Source: Gillisella vitis
GTDB lineage: Bacteria; Pseudomonadota; Alphaproteobacteria; Rhizobiales; Rhizobiaceae
Direction of reading: 5' to 3'
Length of the DNA: 64,000 bases
Assembly (NCBI RefSeq): GCF_021559775.1
Contig: NZ_CP056047.1
Span: forward strand, 2,046,001 to 2,110,000
Of the stretch, positions 8,648 to 17,401 are shown in pieces; the first letter of the stretch is position 1; each line of letters starts with the position of its first letter. The notes below the pieces were generated by a model. It made no database searches and had not been told where the DNA came from. It was given only the letters and a program-made list of their open reading frames with translations. A program made the translations under genes and the position numbers.

Positions 8648-9283
8648 ATGACATTTCAGGATTGGCTGTTGTTTTCAGCAGCAAGCGCTGCCTTCCTTGT
8701 TGTGCCTGGACGCAATACCAAGCGGATCATCGCCTGCCGGCAAGCGGGCGGCGGTCGGGCCGCCACACTCTGCGTGCTGGGCAGCATGACAGGCTATGGT
8801 ATCGCCGCGTGCCTGGTATTCGGAATGGCCCAGGCGCTCAGCAATATCAACGCCACGGCACTCTCTGCCCTGCGCTGGCCGGGCATGGCCATATTGATGG
8901 TTCTGGCACTCAGGCTCTGGCGGGCGCCGCTGCATATTGGCCCGGTGGCCGATAACGACAATCTGGCCGACCGGCGCGCCATGGTCATTGTGTCGCAGGC
9001 AGTGATCGGTTCGGCTCTGGATGCGCGCACACTGGTCTTTCTGTTGGCGATCACCACTCAGATCACATCGGGCTTTTCGCCGTTCAGCGGCGATTTTCTG
9101 ACCATGGAACTGGCTTTCATGGCTCTCGCGGCTTTTGCCTGTGGGCTTCAGGCAATTTATGCACACGCTTTCGACCGGATGATTCGCCGCCGTTCGGCAC
9201 GCCGTATGGTGCAGCCGAAGGGCAAATCCATGCTGATTTCCGCCCGCTCCGTCAGCGCCGGTTATCGCCGGATTGCCGCCTGA
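8648..9283 (+). CDS. LysE/RhtB-like membrane exporter (divergent)
   Basis: 211 residues with about five to six hydrophobic segments, starting at the ATG after cacggaggca. The N-terminal FLVVPGRNTKR aligns in position with the conserved (T)PGP motif of LysE/RhtB amino acid exporters, but the second Pro is replaced by Arg. The usual mid-protein NPK motif appears as ALDARTLVFLLAI. The fold assignment is therefore moderately safe but the transport function is uncertain. An Arg-rich tail (about 180-211) is unusual. It stands alone between pfp and a transglycosylase gene. Confidence 0.7.
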   Translation: MTFQDWLLFSAASAAFLVVPGRNTKRIIACRQAGGGRAATLCVLGSMTGYGIAACLVFGMAQALSNINATALSALRWPGMAILMVLALRLWRAPLHIGPVADNDNLADRRAMVIVSQAVIGSALDARTLVFLLAITTQITSGFSPFSGDFLTMELAFMALAAFACGLQAIYAHAFDRMIRRRSARRMVQPKGKSMLISARSVSAGYRRIAA

Positions 9284-9354
9284 AGAGGATTGTTTAACAG
9301 GTTATCCCCTTTTAGACCAAGGCATCGAAGATGCTCGCGCATCCTCGCCTTGAA

Positions 9355-9411
9355 GGTATTGCAAATATCTCAAATGCATCAGTGGCTTGAGATATTTGCA
9401 AAGGGAATACC
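9355..9411. repeat. long inverted repeat of unknown function
   Basis: Perfect 13-bp arms gcaaatatctcaa (9361-9373) and ttgagatatttgc (9387-9399), extended by 2 bp, and flanked by a second pair ggtatt (9355-9360) and aatacc (9406-9411). It lies in the 253-bp gap after the exporter gene. It has no T-run suited to termination; it may be a dispersed palindromic repeat or an operator. Confidence 0.6.
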
Positions 9412-9536
9412 AACGGTCATTTTCAGTGATCGTTAGCATTAGACTTCAAGGGGGCTGTCAAATTTGTGAATCCGATGTTAATAGTTCGTGCGTTGCCTGT
9501 GGGCAGCGCTCGTTTCAATAGCCGACGGACATCTGC

Positions 9537-10643
9537 ATGACAGCGAAAACGGACCGCACGATTGCCATCAGCATCACTGCTGTCATCGTCGCAGCCCTTT
9601 CCAGTTGCACCAATGTCAATGACAATTCCAAAGCCGATATAGCGCCCAAGCCTGCATCGGCTCATCAAGCCGTTGCGGCCGCAGCGCAGCCGGGCGTCAC
9701 ACAGCCGGGTGCCAGTACCGTAGCATCGGCAAATGGCAGCGTCGCAACAGGCGCCTCGACGACGGTAGCTGCCGCAAATGGCACGGTGACGCCGGCTGCT
9801 CCTGGCACGCAGGCCATGACACCACCGTCGCAATCGGCTGTTACTGCGCTTGCCAATACCGCGTCGGGAAACAATGCGCTGGCCGCCATAAATGGCGCCT
9901 CGGGCACAGGCCAGACGGTTAACCTGGCGACAGGCCAAGGCCCCTATCCGATCCAGAAGCCAGGCCTGACGCAGGTCGCCTCGCTTGGACCAACGGTCAG
10001 CACAGTGCCCTCTTCCGCCAATGCACCAGCCCGTATTTCGGACAACGAGCCGATCGGCCTTGAGAACGAAGCGTTGCAGCCGGATGTGATGGCCATGCAT
10101 TCTGCCGTTCCCACGCCGCGCCCGGGCTCTGCGGCCTCATCGTCCGTCGCCTATGCCTCACCGGCCAAGCCGGTCGTCAAATCCTTCGCGCTGCTTGATG
10201 CACAATTCGACACCAGCGCCCCCGGCCCCGTGCCAAGTGCCACGCCGGAAGCCTCCAAAAGCACCGCGTCTGGCACAAGCGAAACGGCAAGCCGCGGCCC
10301 GACGGTCATCAATGGGCTCGTCAACAAATATGCCGCCCTATACGGAATGCCATCCGCGCTGATCCATCGGGTCATTCACCGCGAAAGCCGTTATAATCCG
10401 TCGGCCTATAGCCGCGGCAATTACGGGCTGATGCAGATCCGCTATAATACGGCCCGTTCGCTTGGCTATGAAGGTCCGGCAGAGGGTCTGTTCGACCCGG
10501 AAACCAACCTGAAATACGCGATCAAATATCTGCGCGGTGCGTGGATGGTGGCCGAAAACAACAATGATAACGCCGTTCGCCTCTATGCCCGTGGCTATTA
10601 TTTCGATGCCAAGCGCAAGGGCCTGCTGGACGAAGTGCAGTAA
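9537..10643 (+). CDS. lipoprotein lytic transglycosylase with long low-complexity linker
   Basis: 368 residues. The N-terminus has a signal peptide ending in a lipobox (AALSSC, Cys24), so it is probably lipid-anchored. Residues about 30-245 are Ala/Ser/Thr/Pro-rich and poorly structured. The C-terminal SLT domain (about 255-365) has the catalytic Glu in VIHRESRYNPSAYS, then NYGLMQIRYNTARSLGY and NLKYAIKYLRGAW. It would cut glycan strands from a tethered position. The usual NAGxG motif appears changed to LYARGYY near the C-terminus, which is typical of some rhizobial members. It stands alone with a separate promoter region. Confidence 0.85.
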   Translation: MTAKTDRTIAISITAVIVAALSSCTNVNDNSKADIAPKPASAHQAVAAAAQPGVTQPGASTVASANGSVATGASTTVAAANGTVTPAAPGTQAMTPPSQSAVTALANTASGNNALAAINGASGTGQTVNLATGQGPYPIQKPGLTQVASLGPTVSTVPSSANAPARISDNEPIGLENEALQPDVMAMHSAVPTPRPGSAASSSVAYASPAKPVVKSFALLDAQFDTSAPGPVPSATPEASKSTASGTSETASRGPTVINGLVNKYAALYGMPSALIHRVIHRESRYNPSAYSRGNYGLMQIRYNTARSLGYEGPAEGLFDPETNLKYAIKYLRGAWMVAENNNDNAVRLYARGYYFDAKRKGLLDEVQ

Positions 10644-10697
10644 ACCACTTCGTCCATTCCGACACGGACCATTGTACCCTGCGGTCGCTTTTCTTTT

Positions 10698-12077
10698 TTA
10701 AGGCATTGCGTCCAGAACCGCCTTCAACAATTTCTGTGGCCTGTAATTATTCCAGGCAGGCGTCAGCCCCATCCGCAACACAATCAGCTTGCGTGACGGG
10801 ACAATCGCAATTGTTTGTCCGTCATGGCCCTGAAACCAGAGGGTTTCTTCGTTAATGCCGAAGGTGGAATCCGGTTCCCGGCCCGGCCCGCTCCGCCAGA
10901 TCTGCCCCTGCCCGTAGGTGCCGCCTGATGACTTTGTCGGGGTCCCCATGGTCTTTACATAGCCTTCCGGCAACAGCCGCCGTCCCTGCCAGACGCCGTC
11001 CTGCAACAGGCATTGGGCAAGCTTGGCCCAATCACGCGCATTGGCATAGAGATAGGACCCACCTGCCAAAGTGCCTGTTTCGTCGGCTTCCAGTACTGCA
11101 CTGGTCATGCCGAGCGGCTTGAACAAGGATGTTTGGGGATAAGACAGCGCCTGTTCCGGTGGCAAGCTGTCCATCAGCAGGCGGGCCAGCAGCACGCTGG
11201 TGCCGGTCGAATAGTGAAAAAGCGTCCCGGGTGTCGCGTCCAGCGGCTGAGAGGCGACGAATGCCGCCTGATCCGGCTCCAGAAACAGCATGCGCGTTGC
11301 ATCGCTGACATCGCCATAATCCTCATTGAACCGCAGGCCGCTTTCCATGCCCATCAATTGGCGCAGGGTGATTGCCGCGCGCCCGTCGGTCCATTGCGGC
11401 AACAGATGGTCCTTGTCGAGATCAAGCCCGCCCTCCCCCATCCGCTGGCCGATCAGCATGGCCATGACCGTCTTGGTCATAGACCAGCCGATCAGCGGCG
11501 TATCGGGCCCAAATCCCGGACCATAGGCCTCACCAAGCAATTCTCCATCCCGAATCACCAATGTGGCCCGCATCGATGGCCCGGTCAGGGCCGGATCGGC
11601 AAGAATGCCCGCCAGCACCGGGTCGGTGTGCGGTGCACCCGTTCCATCCGGCCAGGGGGCTGGGTTCGGTGCTGGGTTCGGGGTTGCCGAAGCCGCAAGC
11701 GGTTGCGGCAGATGCACCTTGCGAGCCGCATCGATTTTTCCATCGGGAACGTTGGCGCAACCCAGACCCGGTCGGGCAATGGCTGTGCTGGGGGCAAAAG
11801 CCCCAAACATATAGGCCGTGACCATGCCTGCGTCCCTGTCGACATCCAGCCGCAGGAAACGCAGCAGCGGATGGCCCGGCGCCTGTACATCCTCTGACAA
11901 AACATCCATCGGATCACGCTTGGCGATAAACACGTTGGAGCAGACAATTTTGGCGGCGTAGCCTGTCCCGACTCGCAGTAATTCCGGCGGAGCCAGCCAA
12001 AGCCACGTGGCAGCCCCGACGATAACCACCAGGACAGCAAGCAGCAGTCCTTGGACAAACCTGATCAGCAAACGCAT
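10698..12077 (-). CDS. serine hydrolase of the beta-lactamase / class C family, membrane-anchored
   Basis: 459 residues from the ATG at 12077, preceded by gggagg. A hydrophobic N-terminus (about 8-30) looks like an uncleaved anchor. A Pro-rich spacer (about 130-150) leads to the hydrolase domain. SMTK (199-202) is the SxxK catalytic pair. HYSTGTS is in the place of the YxN motif, with Thr instead of Asn. FQGHDGQTIAIVP near the C-terminus corresponds to the KTG-like HxG strand. Members include esterases, D-aminopeptidases and carboxypeptidases; true beta-lactamase activity is unlikely given the YST variant. It is divergent from btaA with a 292-bp shared upstream region. Confidence 0.85.
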   Translation of the reverse strand: MRLLIRFVQGLLLAVLVVIVGAATWLWLAPPELLRVGTGYAAKIVCSNVFIAKRDPMDVLSEDVQAPGHPLLRFLRLDVDRDAGMVTAYMFGAFAPSTAIARPGLGCANVPDGKIDAARKVHLPQPLAASATPNPAPNPAPWPDGTGAPHTDPVLAGILADPALTGPSMRATLVIRDGELLGEAYGPGFGPDTPLIGWSMTKTVMAMLIGQRMGEGGLDLDKDHLLPQWTDGRAAITLRQLMGMESGLRFNEDYGDVSDATRMLFLEPDQAAFVASQPLDATPGTLFHYSTGTSVLLARLLMDSLPPEQALSYPQTSLFKPLGMTSAVLEADETGTLAGGSYLYANARDWAKLAQCLLQDGVWQGRRLLPEGYVKTMGTPTKSSGGTYGQGQIWRSGPGREPDSTFGINEETLWFQGHDGQTIAIVPSRKLIVLRMGLTPAWNNYRPQKLLKAVLDAMP

Positions 12078-12304
12078 ACGATTTCCTCCCGCGCCGGATG
12101 GTGTCGCGGATCGGGAACTGGGAACCGATGTCCGGAAAATCCGATGCTTAAACAATAACCTGGAGCGGAAAAGTGATTCTGTTTCACAACCCGCCACACG
12201 AGGTCTGCATGCAAGCATGATTACAGCGGGCATGAAAGGGTATGACGGTTGAAAAACCATGGGATTTTCCATGGGCGCACAGCCCAGCCACTGGTCAACA
12301 GCCC

Positions 12305-12322
12305 CCGTCATCAAACTGTAGT
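12305..12322 (+). promoter_or_regulatory. candidate PHO box upstream of btaAB
   Basis: CCGTCAT-CAAA-CTGTAGT fits the PhoB consensus of two CTGTCAT-like 7-mers separated by four AT-rich bases (6/7 and 5/7 matches). It lies 48 bp upstream of the btaA start. Phosphate control of btaAB is known in rhizobia, which makes the match more credible, but the site is a visual call. Confidence 0.5.
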
Positions 12323-12369
12323 GGACAGCCACTATTCCGATAAAAACTTCAGAACGGGGCACCCTTCAC

Positions 12370-13617
12370 ATGACAGAACTTGTTCCAGATGCCGGATTCC
12401 GCAAAAACCAGAAGCTGAAATCGGCGCTGCTTCAACATAATGCACTGTCACGCAAGGGCCTGTCGGAACGGTTGTTCGGCCTGCTGTTTTCCGGCCTGGT
12501 CTATCCGCAGATCTGGGAAGACCCGGATGTCGACATGCAGGCCATGCAGCTTGCCGCTGGCCACCGCGTCGTCACCATCGGCTCTGGCGGCTGCAACATG
12601 CTGGCCTATCTGTCACGCGAACCTGATAGCATCGATGTCGTCGATCTCAATCCGCATCATATTGCCCTTAACAAGCTGAAGCTGGCCGCCTTCCGGCATC
12701 TGCCCGATCACACCGCCGTGGTGCGGCTGCTTGGCACCGACAATGCCCGCAGCAATGCCTCTATGGTCGAGCAATATGTGGCACCGCATCTGGACGCCAC
12801 CACGCGGCGCTACTGGAGCCGCCGCACGCTGACCGGACGCCGCCGCATCCGGGTGTTCAACGGCAATTTCTACCGCACCGGCCTGCTGGGCCGCTTCATC
12901 ACCGCCACGCATCTTCTGGCCCGCCTGCATGGCGTCAAGCTGGAAGAAATCACCCAATGCCGGACCCCGCGCGAACAGCGGCAGTTTTTCGAGACCCGCA
13001 TCGCGCCGCTGTTTGAAAAGCCGGTTATCCGCTGGCTGACCAATCGCAAAAGCTCACTGTTCGGCCTCGGCATTCCGCCGCAGCAATATGACGAACTGGC
13101 CAGCGTTTCGGAAACCGGCACCATTGCCCCGGTGCTAAAGGGCCGACTTGAAAAGCTCGCCTGTCACTTCTCGCTGCGGGATAATTATTTTGCCTGGCAG
13201 GCCTTCGCACGCCGCTATCCGAAATCCCATGAGGGCGCATTGCCGGATTATCTGCGGGCCGATTATTACCGCACGATCCGCACCAGCGTTGACCGCGTCA
13301 ATGTCCACCATGCCAGCTATACCGAATTGCTCTCCACCAAGCCCGCAGGCAGCGTAGACCGCTTCATTCTGCTCGATGCCCAGGACTGGATGACCGACGA
13401 GCAGTTGAACGATCTTTGGACCGAAATCACCCGCACCGCCTCCAAGGAGGCGCGGGTGATCTTCCGGACCGCTGCCGAAAAAAGCGTGATCGAAGGTCGG
13501 ATTTCCCCGGCGCTCGCAGAGCAATGGTCCTATCTGAAAGACCTGTCCGTCCATTTCAACGCGCTCGACCGCTCGGCGATTTACGGTGGCTTCCATATCT
13601 ATGAGAAGACGGCATGA
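12370..13617 (+). CDS. btaA: S-adenosylmethionine:diacylglycerol 3-amino-3-carboxypropyltransferase BtaA
   Basis: 415 residues, the usual length for BtaA (DUF3419 family). It moves the 3-amino-3-carboxypropyl group of SAM onto diacylglycerol, making diacylglyceryl-homoserine, the first step to the betaine lipid DGTS. The SAM-binding region is VVTIGSGGCNMLAYLS (67-82) with VVDLNPHHIALNKLK (90-104). The N-terminal LVYPQIWEDPDVD block and C-terminal LLDAQDWM are typical. DGTS replaces phosphatidylcholine when phosphate is scarce. It overlaps btaB by 4 bp. Confidence 0.95.
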   Translation: MTELVPDAGFRKNQKLKSALLQHNALSRKGLSERLFGLLFSGLVYPQIWEDPDVDMQAMQLAAGHRVVTIGSGGCNMLAYLSREPDSIDVVDLNPHHIALNKLKLAAFRHLPDHTAVVRLLGTDNARSNASMVEQYVAPHLDATTRRYWSRRTLTGRRRIRVFNGNFYRTGLLGRFITATHLLARLHGVKLEEITQCRTPREQRQFFETRIAPLFEKPVIRWLTNRKSSLFGLGIPPQQYDELASVSETGTIAPVLKGRLEKLACHFSLRDNYFAWQAFARRYPKSHEGALPDYLRADYYRTIRTSVDRVNVHHASYTELLSTKPAGSVDRFILLDAQDWMTDEQLNDLWTEITRTASKEARVIFRTAAEKSVIEGRISPALAEQWSYLKDLSVHFNALDRSAIYGGFHIYEKTA

Positions 13618-14300
13618 GCGATGCCCGTATTGGTCAGGACCATTCCGGCTCGAACTTGGACCGGCACCATGCCAGCAAAATGGATCAGGTCTATCGCAGC
13701 CAGCGTCACATCTATGACCTGACCCGCAAATATTACCTGCTCGGGCGTGACACCGCCATTGTCAGCCTGGATCTGCCGAAGGATGGCAGCCTGCTGGAAG
13801 TGGCCTGCGGCACGGGTCGCAATCTGATCTGCACGGAGCGGCTCTATCCGATGTCGCATCTCTACGGCCTGGACATTTCCAGCGAAATGCTGGTGCAGGC
13901 AAGGCGTAATTTTCGCGGTCGCCCGCGCCAGCCGGATCTGCGCATCGCCGACGCTTCGGCATTCACCGCCGCCGATTTTGCCATGACCGGTTTCGACCGC
14001 GTGCTGATCTCCTATGCCCTGTCGATGATTCCCGACTGGCAAAAGGCAATTGCCTGTTCGCTTGCCGCCTTAAAGCCCGGCGGCTCGTTGCATATCGTCG
14101 ATTTTGGCCAGCAGGAACATCTGCCAGGCTGGTTTCGAACAGGCCTGCATGCCTGGCTCGCCCGGTTTCACGTCACGCCACGCGCCAACCTGCGCGAAGA
14201 ACTGGCCGCCCAGGCCGAGGCCACAGGCGCAACACTGAGCTTTTCACCGCTCTATCGTGGCTATGCGTGGCATGCCATTATCCGCCGCCCAGCGGCCTGA
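13614..14300 (+). CDS. btaB: diacylglyceryl-homoserine N-methyltransferase BtaB
   Basis: 228 residues. A class I SAM methyltransferase with motif I LLEVACGTGRN (60-70), LYGLDISSEML, and ALKPGGSLHIVDFG. BtaB adds three methyl groups to the homoserine head group made by BtaA, finishing DGTS. The N-terminal MDQVYRSQRHIYDLTRKYYL block is characteristic of BtaB and related phospholipid N-methyltransferases. Its ATG overlaps the btaA stop (ATGA), so the two are coupled. Confidence 0.94.
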   Translation: MSDARIGQDHSGSNLDRHHASKMDQVYRSQRHIYDLTRKYYLLGRDTAIVSLDLPKDGSLLEVACGTGRNLICTERLYPMSHLYGLDISSEMLVQARRNFRGRPRQPDLRIADASAFTAADFAMTGFDRVLISYALSMIPDWQKAIACSLAALKPGGSLHIVDFGQQEHLPGWFRTGLHAWLARFHVTPRANLREELAAQAEATGATLSFSPLYRGYAWHAIIRRPAA

Positions 14301-14316
14301 CAGTTCGCCGCTCTTT

Positions 14317-14339
14317 CCGGCCCAATAGGCCGGTATTTT
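14317..14339 (+). terminator. probable terminator after btaB
   Basis: ccggcc-caata-ggccgg stem (outer arms 14317-14322 and 14328-14333) followed by tattttc, 16 bp after the btaB stop. Confidence 0.6.
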
Positions 14340-14502
14340 CGATCTATTGATATGAACGGTTGAAAATAACCACATTTTAACGATGATGAAGCAAAGTCAG
14401 GCTGGAGGTTTCCCAGTCTGGCTTCATCGGATCGGTGATCTCCTGATTTTCCGCGTCTTTTGATCTTGCCATGGGCATGCGCTGCCTTGGCATAACAGTT
14501 GA

Positions 14503-15321
14503 ATGAATGGGTTTTCGATGCGGTCGCTGGTCCTGGCACTTATTCCGATTTGTTTGGCGATGGCGTCCTGCACTTCGACGAGCTACGATTTCATGGAAAC
14601 CGGCTCGATCCAGCCGAAATTCCAGGACAAGGACCCGCAGGACTTCGGTATCAATTCTCCGCATCGCCATCAGGTGCACGGCATCGACGTGTCGAAATGG
14701 AACGGTAATATCAACTGGATGCAGGTCCGCCAGTCCGGCGTCTCCTTCGCCTTCATCAAGGCCACCGAAGGCAAGGATGTGATCGATCCGAAATTTGCGG
14801 ATTACTGGCAGCAGGCCAATGCCGCTGGTCTGCCACATGCGCCCTATCATTTCTATTATTTCTGCTCCAGCGCCGACGAACAGGCCGACTGGTTCATCGC
14901 CAATGTGCCGAAGGCCTCGATGGACATGCCGCCTGTTCTCGATGTCGAGTGGAACCACACGTCCAAGACCTGTACCAAGCGGCCCCCGGCTGATGTGGTG
15001 CGCAGCGAAATGAAACGCTTCATGGACCGACTCGAAGCCTATTATGGCAAGCGCCCCATCATTTACACATCCGTCGATTTCCATAAGGACAATTTGCAAG
15101 GCGCGTTCCAGGATCATTATTTCTGGGTCCGCGCCGTCGCCAAGCACCCCTCAGAAATCTATCCAGACCGCCGCTGGGCCTTCTGGCAATATACCTCGAC
15201 CGGCGTCATCCCCGGCATCAAGGGCGATACGGACATCAATGTCTTTGCTGGCACCCAGCAAAACTGGCGCAAATGGGTGCAGGCCGTGTCAATGCCCACC
15301 CAGCAGACCGCAGCAAACTGA
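14503..15321 (+). CDS. GH25-family lysozyme, lipoprotein
   Basis: 272 residues. A signal sequence ends in a lipobox (LAMASC), so the enzyme is likely membrane-anchored. The GH25 domain (about 58-255) starts HGIDVSKWNGNINW, contains FIKATEGKDVIDP, PYHFYYFC and the catalytic DxE motif in PPVLDVEWNH, and ends with WAFWQYTSTGVIPGI. GH25 enzymes hydrolyse the MurNAc-GlcNAc bond. An in-frame ATG five codons later (14518) gives a tighter lipoprotein signal and may be the true start; neither has a strong ribosome binding site. The next gene also cleaves peptidoglycan. Confidence 0.92.
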   Translation: MNGFSMRSLVLALIPICLAMASCTSTSYDFMETGSIQPKFQDKDPQDFGINSPHRHQVHGIDVSKWNGNINWMQVRQSGVSFAFIKATEGKDVIDPKFADYWQQANAAGLPHAPYHFYYFCSSADEQADWFIANVPKASMDMPPVLDVEWNHTSKTCTKRPPADVVRSEMKRFMDRLEAYYGKRPIIYTSVDFHKDNLQGAFQDHYFWVRAVAKHPSEIYPDRRWAFWQYTSTGVIPGIKGDTDINVFAGTQQNWRKWVQAVSMPTQQTAAN

Positions 15322-15437
15322 CAACTCCAGACCGGAGTTTTGCGTCATGCCGGGCAAAACCCGGCTCCTCTCCATGCTTCCGTCACAAAGCTTGGGCAGA
15401 GCGGAGCATGTTCTTTTCATATCCGGGGGCTTTATCC

Positions 15438-16628
15438 ATGCATATCCTGTCTCGCTTCACGCTCGCAGCCATTTTGAGCGGCCTTATGGCCGGCACGGCC
15501 TTTGCCCAGGCACCGCAATGCGGCGGTGATCTCGGTGCGTTCCTGGCTGGCGTCAAGGCGGAAGCGGTTGCCAATGGCGCTTCGGCTGAGGCTGCCGACA
15601 AGGCGCTGGCCGGGGCGCAGATCGACCAGAAGGTACTGGGCCGCGACCGCGCCCAGGGCGTGTTCAAGCAGACCTTTACCGAATTTTCCACCCGCACCGT
15701 CTCGAAGGGCCGGTTGGACCAGGGAAAGCAGAAATTGCAGCAATATAGCGCGGTCTTCGACCGGGCCGAAAAGGAATACGGCGTTGCTCCTGGCGTGATC
15801 GCCGCCTTCTGGGCAATGGAAACCGATTTCGGCGCCGTGCAGGGCGATTTTAACACCCGCAACGCGCTGGTGACGCTGGCGCATGATTGCCGCCGCCCGG
15901 AACTGTTCCGCCCACAATTGCTGGCGCTGATCACCATGGTTCAGCACGGCGATCTCGACCCCGCCACCAATACCGGCGCCTGGGCCGGTGAAGTTGGCCA
16001 GGTACAGATGCTGCCCAAGGATATCGTTGCCTTCGGCGTCGATGGCGACGGTGATGGCCATGTGGCGCTGAAATCCAGCTCACCCGATGCGATCATGACG
16101 GCGGCGAAATTCATCCAGCACCTCGGCTTCAAGCGCGGCGAGCCGTGGATTCAGGAAGTCACCGTGCCGGACACCCTGCCCTGGGAAAAGAGCGGCTTCG
16201 ACAGCGGCATGAAGGCAGGCGACTGGTTCAAGCTCGGCGTCAAGCCGCGTGATGGCAATACCAAATTTGCCGATCTGGAAGGCGAACTGGTGCTGCCGCA
16301 GGGCCGCAAGGGACCGGCCTTCATCACCTATCCCAATTTCGGCATTTATCTGGAATGGAACAAGTCGTTTATCTACACGACCTCTGCCGCCTATTTCGCC
16401 ACCCGCCTGGAAGGTGCCGAGGCCTATCTGAAGGGCAACCCGGAACAGGGATTGACAGATGTGCAGATGAAGGAATTGCAGACCAAGCTGAAGGGCCTTG
16501 GCTATGACGTCGGCGAGATCGACGGCATTCTGGGCGGCGGCACCCGTGACGCCGTGCAGAAGGAACAGTTGAAGCGCAACATCCCCGCCGATGGCTGGCC
16601 AACGCCAGCGTTGTTGGCCGCACTTTAA
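15438..16628 (+). CDS. lytic murein transglycosylase (MltB type) with C-terminal peptidoglycan-binding domain
   Basis: 396 residues from the ATG at 15438, after a ccgggggc site; the upstream extension of the frame lacks similarity. It has a signal peptide (MHILSRFTLAAILSGLMAGTAFA). The SLT_2 domain (about 30-320) has the catalytic Glu in AFWAMETDFGAVQGDF, then ALVTLAHDCRRPELF and GEVGQVQMLPKDI. The C-terminal PG_binding_1 repeat (about 335-395) has QTKLKGLGYDVGEIDGILGGGT. It releases 1,6-anhydromuropeptides in the periplasm. It follows the GH25 gene by 116 bp and a weak hairpin. Confidence 0.94.
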   Translation: MHILSRFTLAAILSGLMAGTAFAQAPQCGGDLGAFLAGVKAEAVANGASAEAADKALAGAQIDQKVLGRDRAQGVFKQTFTEFSTRTVSKGRLDQGKQKLQQYSAVFDRAEKEYGVAPGVIAAFWAMETDFGAVQGDFNTRNALVTLAHDCRRPELFRPQLLALITMVQHGDLDPATNTGAWAGEVGQVQMLPKDIVAFGVDGDGDGHVALKSSSPDAIMTAAKFIQHLGFKRGEPWIQEVTVPDTLPWEKSGFDSGMKAGDWFKLGVKPRDGNTKFADLEGELVLPQGRKGPAFITYPNFGIYLEWNKSFIYTTSAAYFATRLEGAEAYLKGNPEQGLTDVQMKELQTKLKGLGYDVGEIDGILGGGTRDAVQKEQLKRNIPADGWPTPALLAAL

Positions 16629-16654
16629 GCCTCATCAAAAATTCCGGTTGTTTT

Positions 16655-16687
16655 AGCCGCGCATTCTCACGAGTGCGCGGCTTTTTC
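16655..16687 (+). terminator. terminator after the MltB-type gene
   Basis: Perfect 9-bp arms agccgcgca (16655-16663) and tgcgcggct (16674-16682) followed by ttttc. Confidence 0.85.
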
Positions 16688-16829
16688 ATGCTCGACAGTG
16701 CAGAGCGCATCGTCAATAAAGATTGGCGTGATTTGTCCCATCCTCGTCAGAAAGCGGTATTTCGCCGGGGAATTTCATCGTTAGACTGACATCATCTTCA
16801 CGATAAAAGCTCCCTTGGAGGCAATGGCC

Positions 16830-17396
16830 ATGACACATTCCGACACCGCCCTGCTGGTCATCGACGCACAGCAATCCTTCCGCCACAGTTCCTATTTCCG
16901 CGAGGACGAGTTGCCCGCCTATCTGGAGCGGCAGCAGGCGTTGATCGATGGCGCCCGCAAGGCGGGCATTGCAACCGTGCAGATTTTCCATTTGAACGAC
17001 ACTGGCCCTTTTAGCGAGGCCTCCGGATTCGTCTGCACACTGTCCCCTTTGACGATTGAACCGGATGCGGTTTTCCGCAAGCATCGGCATAGCGCGCTGG
17101 TCGGAACGGGGCTTGATGTCTGGCTGACCCGAAACAATATCCGCCATGTGATCGTATCAGGTATCCGTACGGAGCAATGTTGCGAAACCACGACACGCCA
17201 TGCGTCTGACCTGGGTTATAGCGTGGATTTTGTTGGTGAAGCCACCCTCACCTTTCCAATGACCGACGATCAGGGCCGTGAATGGAGCGCGGCGGAGATC
17301 CGCGCCCGCACCGAACTGGTTTTGGCCGGTCGCTTCGCACGCATTGCCACGGTCGAGCAGGCATTGTCACTCCCACCCACAACACTCGCGGCATAG
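16830..17396 (+). CDS. isochorismatase-family cysteine hydrolase
   Basis: 188 residues from the ATG at 16830, spaced 8 nt from TGGAGG; an ATG two codons earlier is also possible. Isochorismatase-like fold with the catalytic triad visible as Asp in LLVIDAQQSF, Lys in AVFRKHRHSAL and Cys in GIRTEQCCETTTRHA. The family includes nicotinamidases, N-carbamoylsarcosine amidases and related amide hydrolases; substrate is not predictable here. It is followed after 5 bp by a GlxA-type regulator on the same strand, a common pairing in which the regulator controls the hydrolase. Confidence 0.9.
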   Translation: MTHSDTALLVIDAQQSFRHSSYFREDELPAYLERQQALIDGARKAGIATVQIFHLNDTGPFSEASGFVCTLSPLTIEPDAVFRKHRHSALVGTGLDVWLTRNNIRHVIVSGIRTEQCCETTTRHASDLGYSVDFVGEATLTFPMTDDQGREWSAAEIRARTELVLAGRFARIATVEQALSLPPTTLAA

Positions 17397-17401
17397 ACTT
17401 G

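Noticed and set aside
10698-12077. True antibiotic beta-lactamase
   Set aside because: SxxK is present but the YxN motif is YST and the protein has a long N-terminal anchor region, more like esterase/peptidase members.
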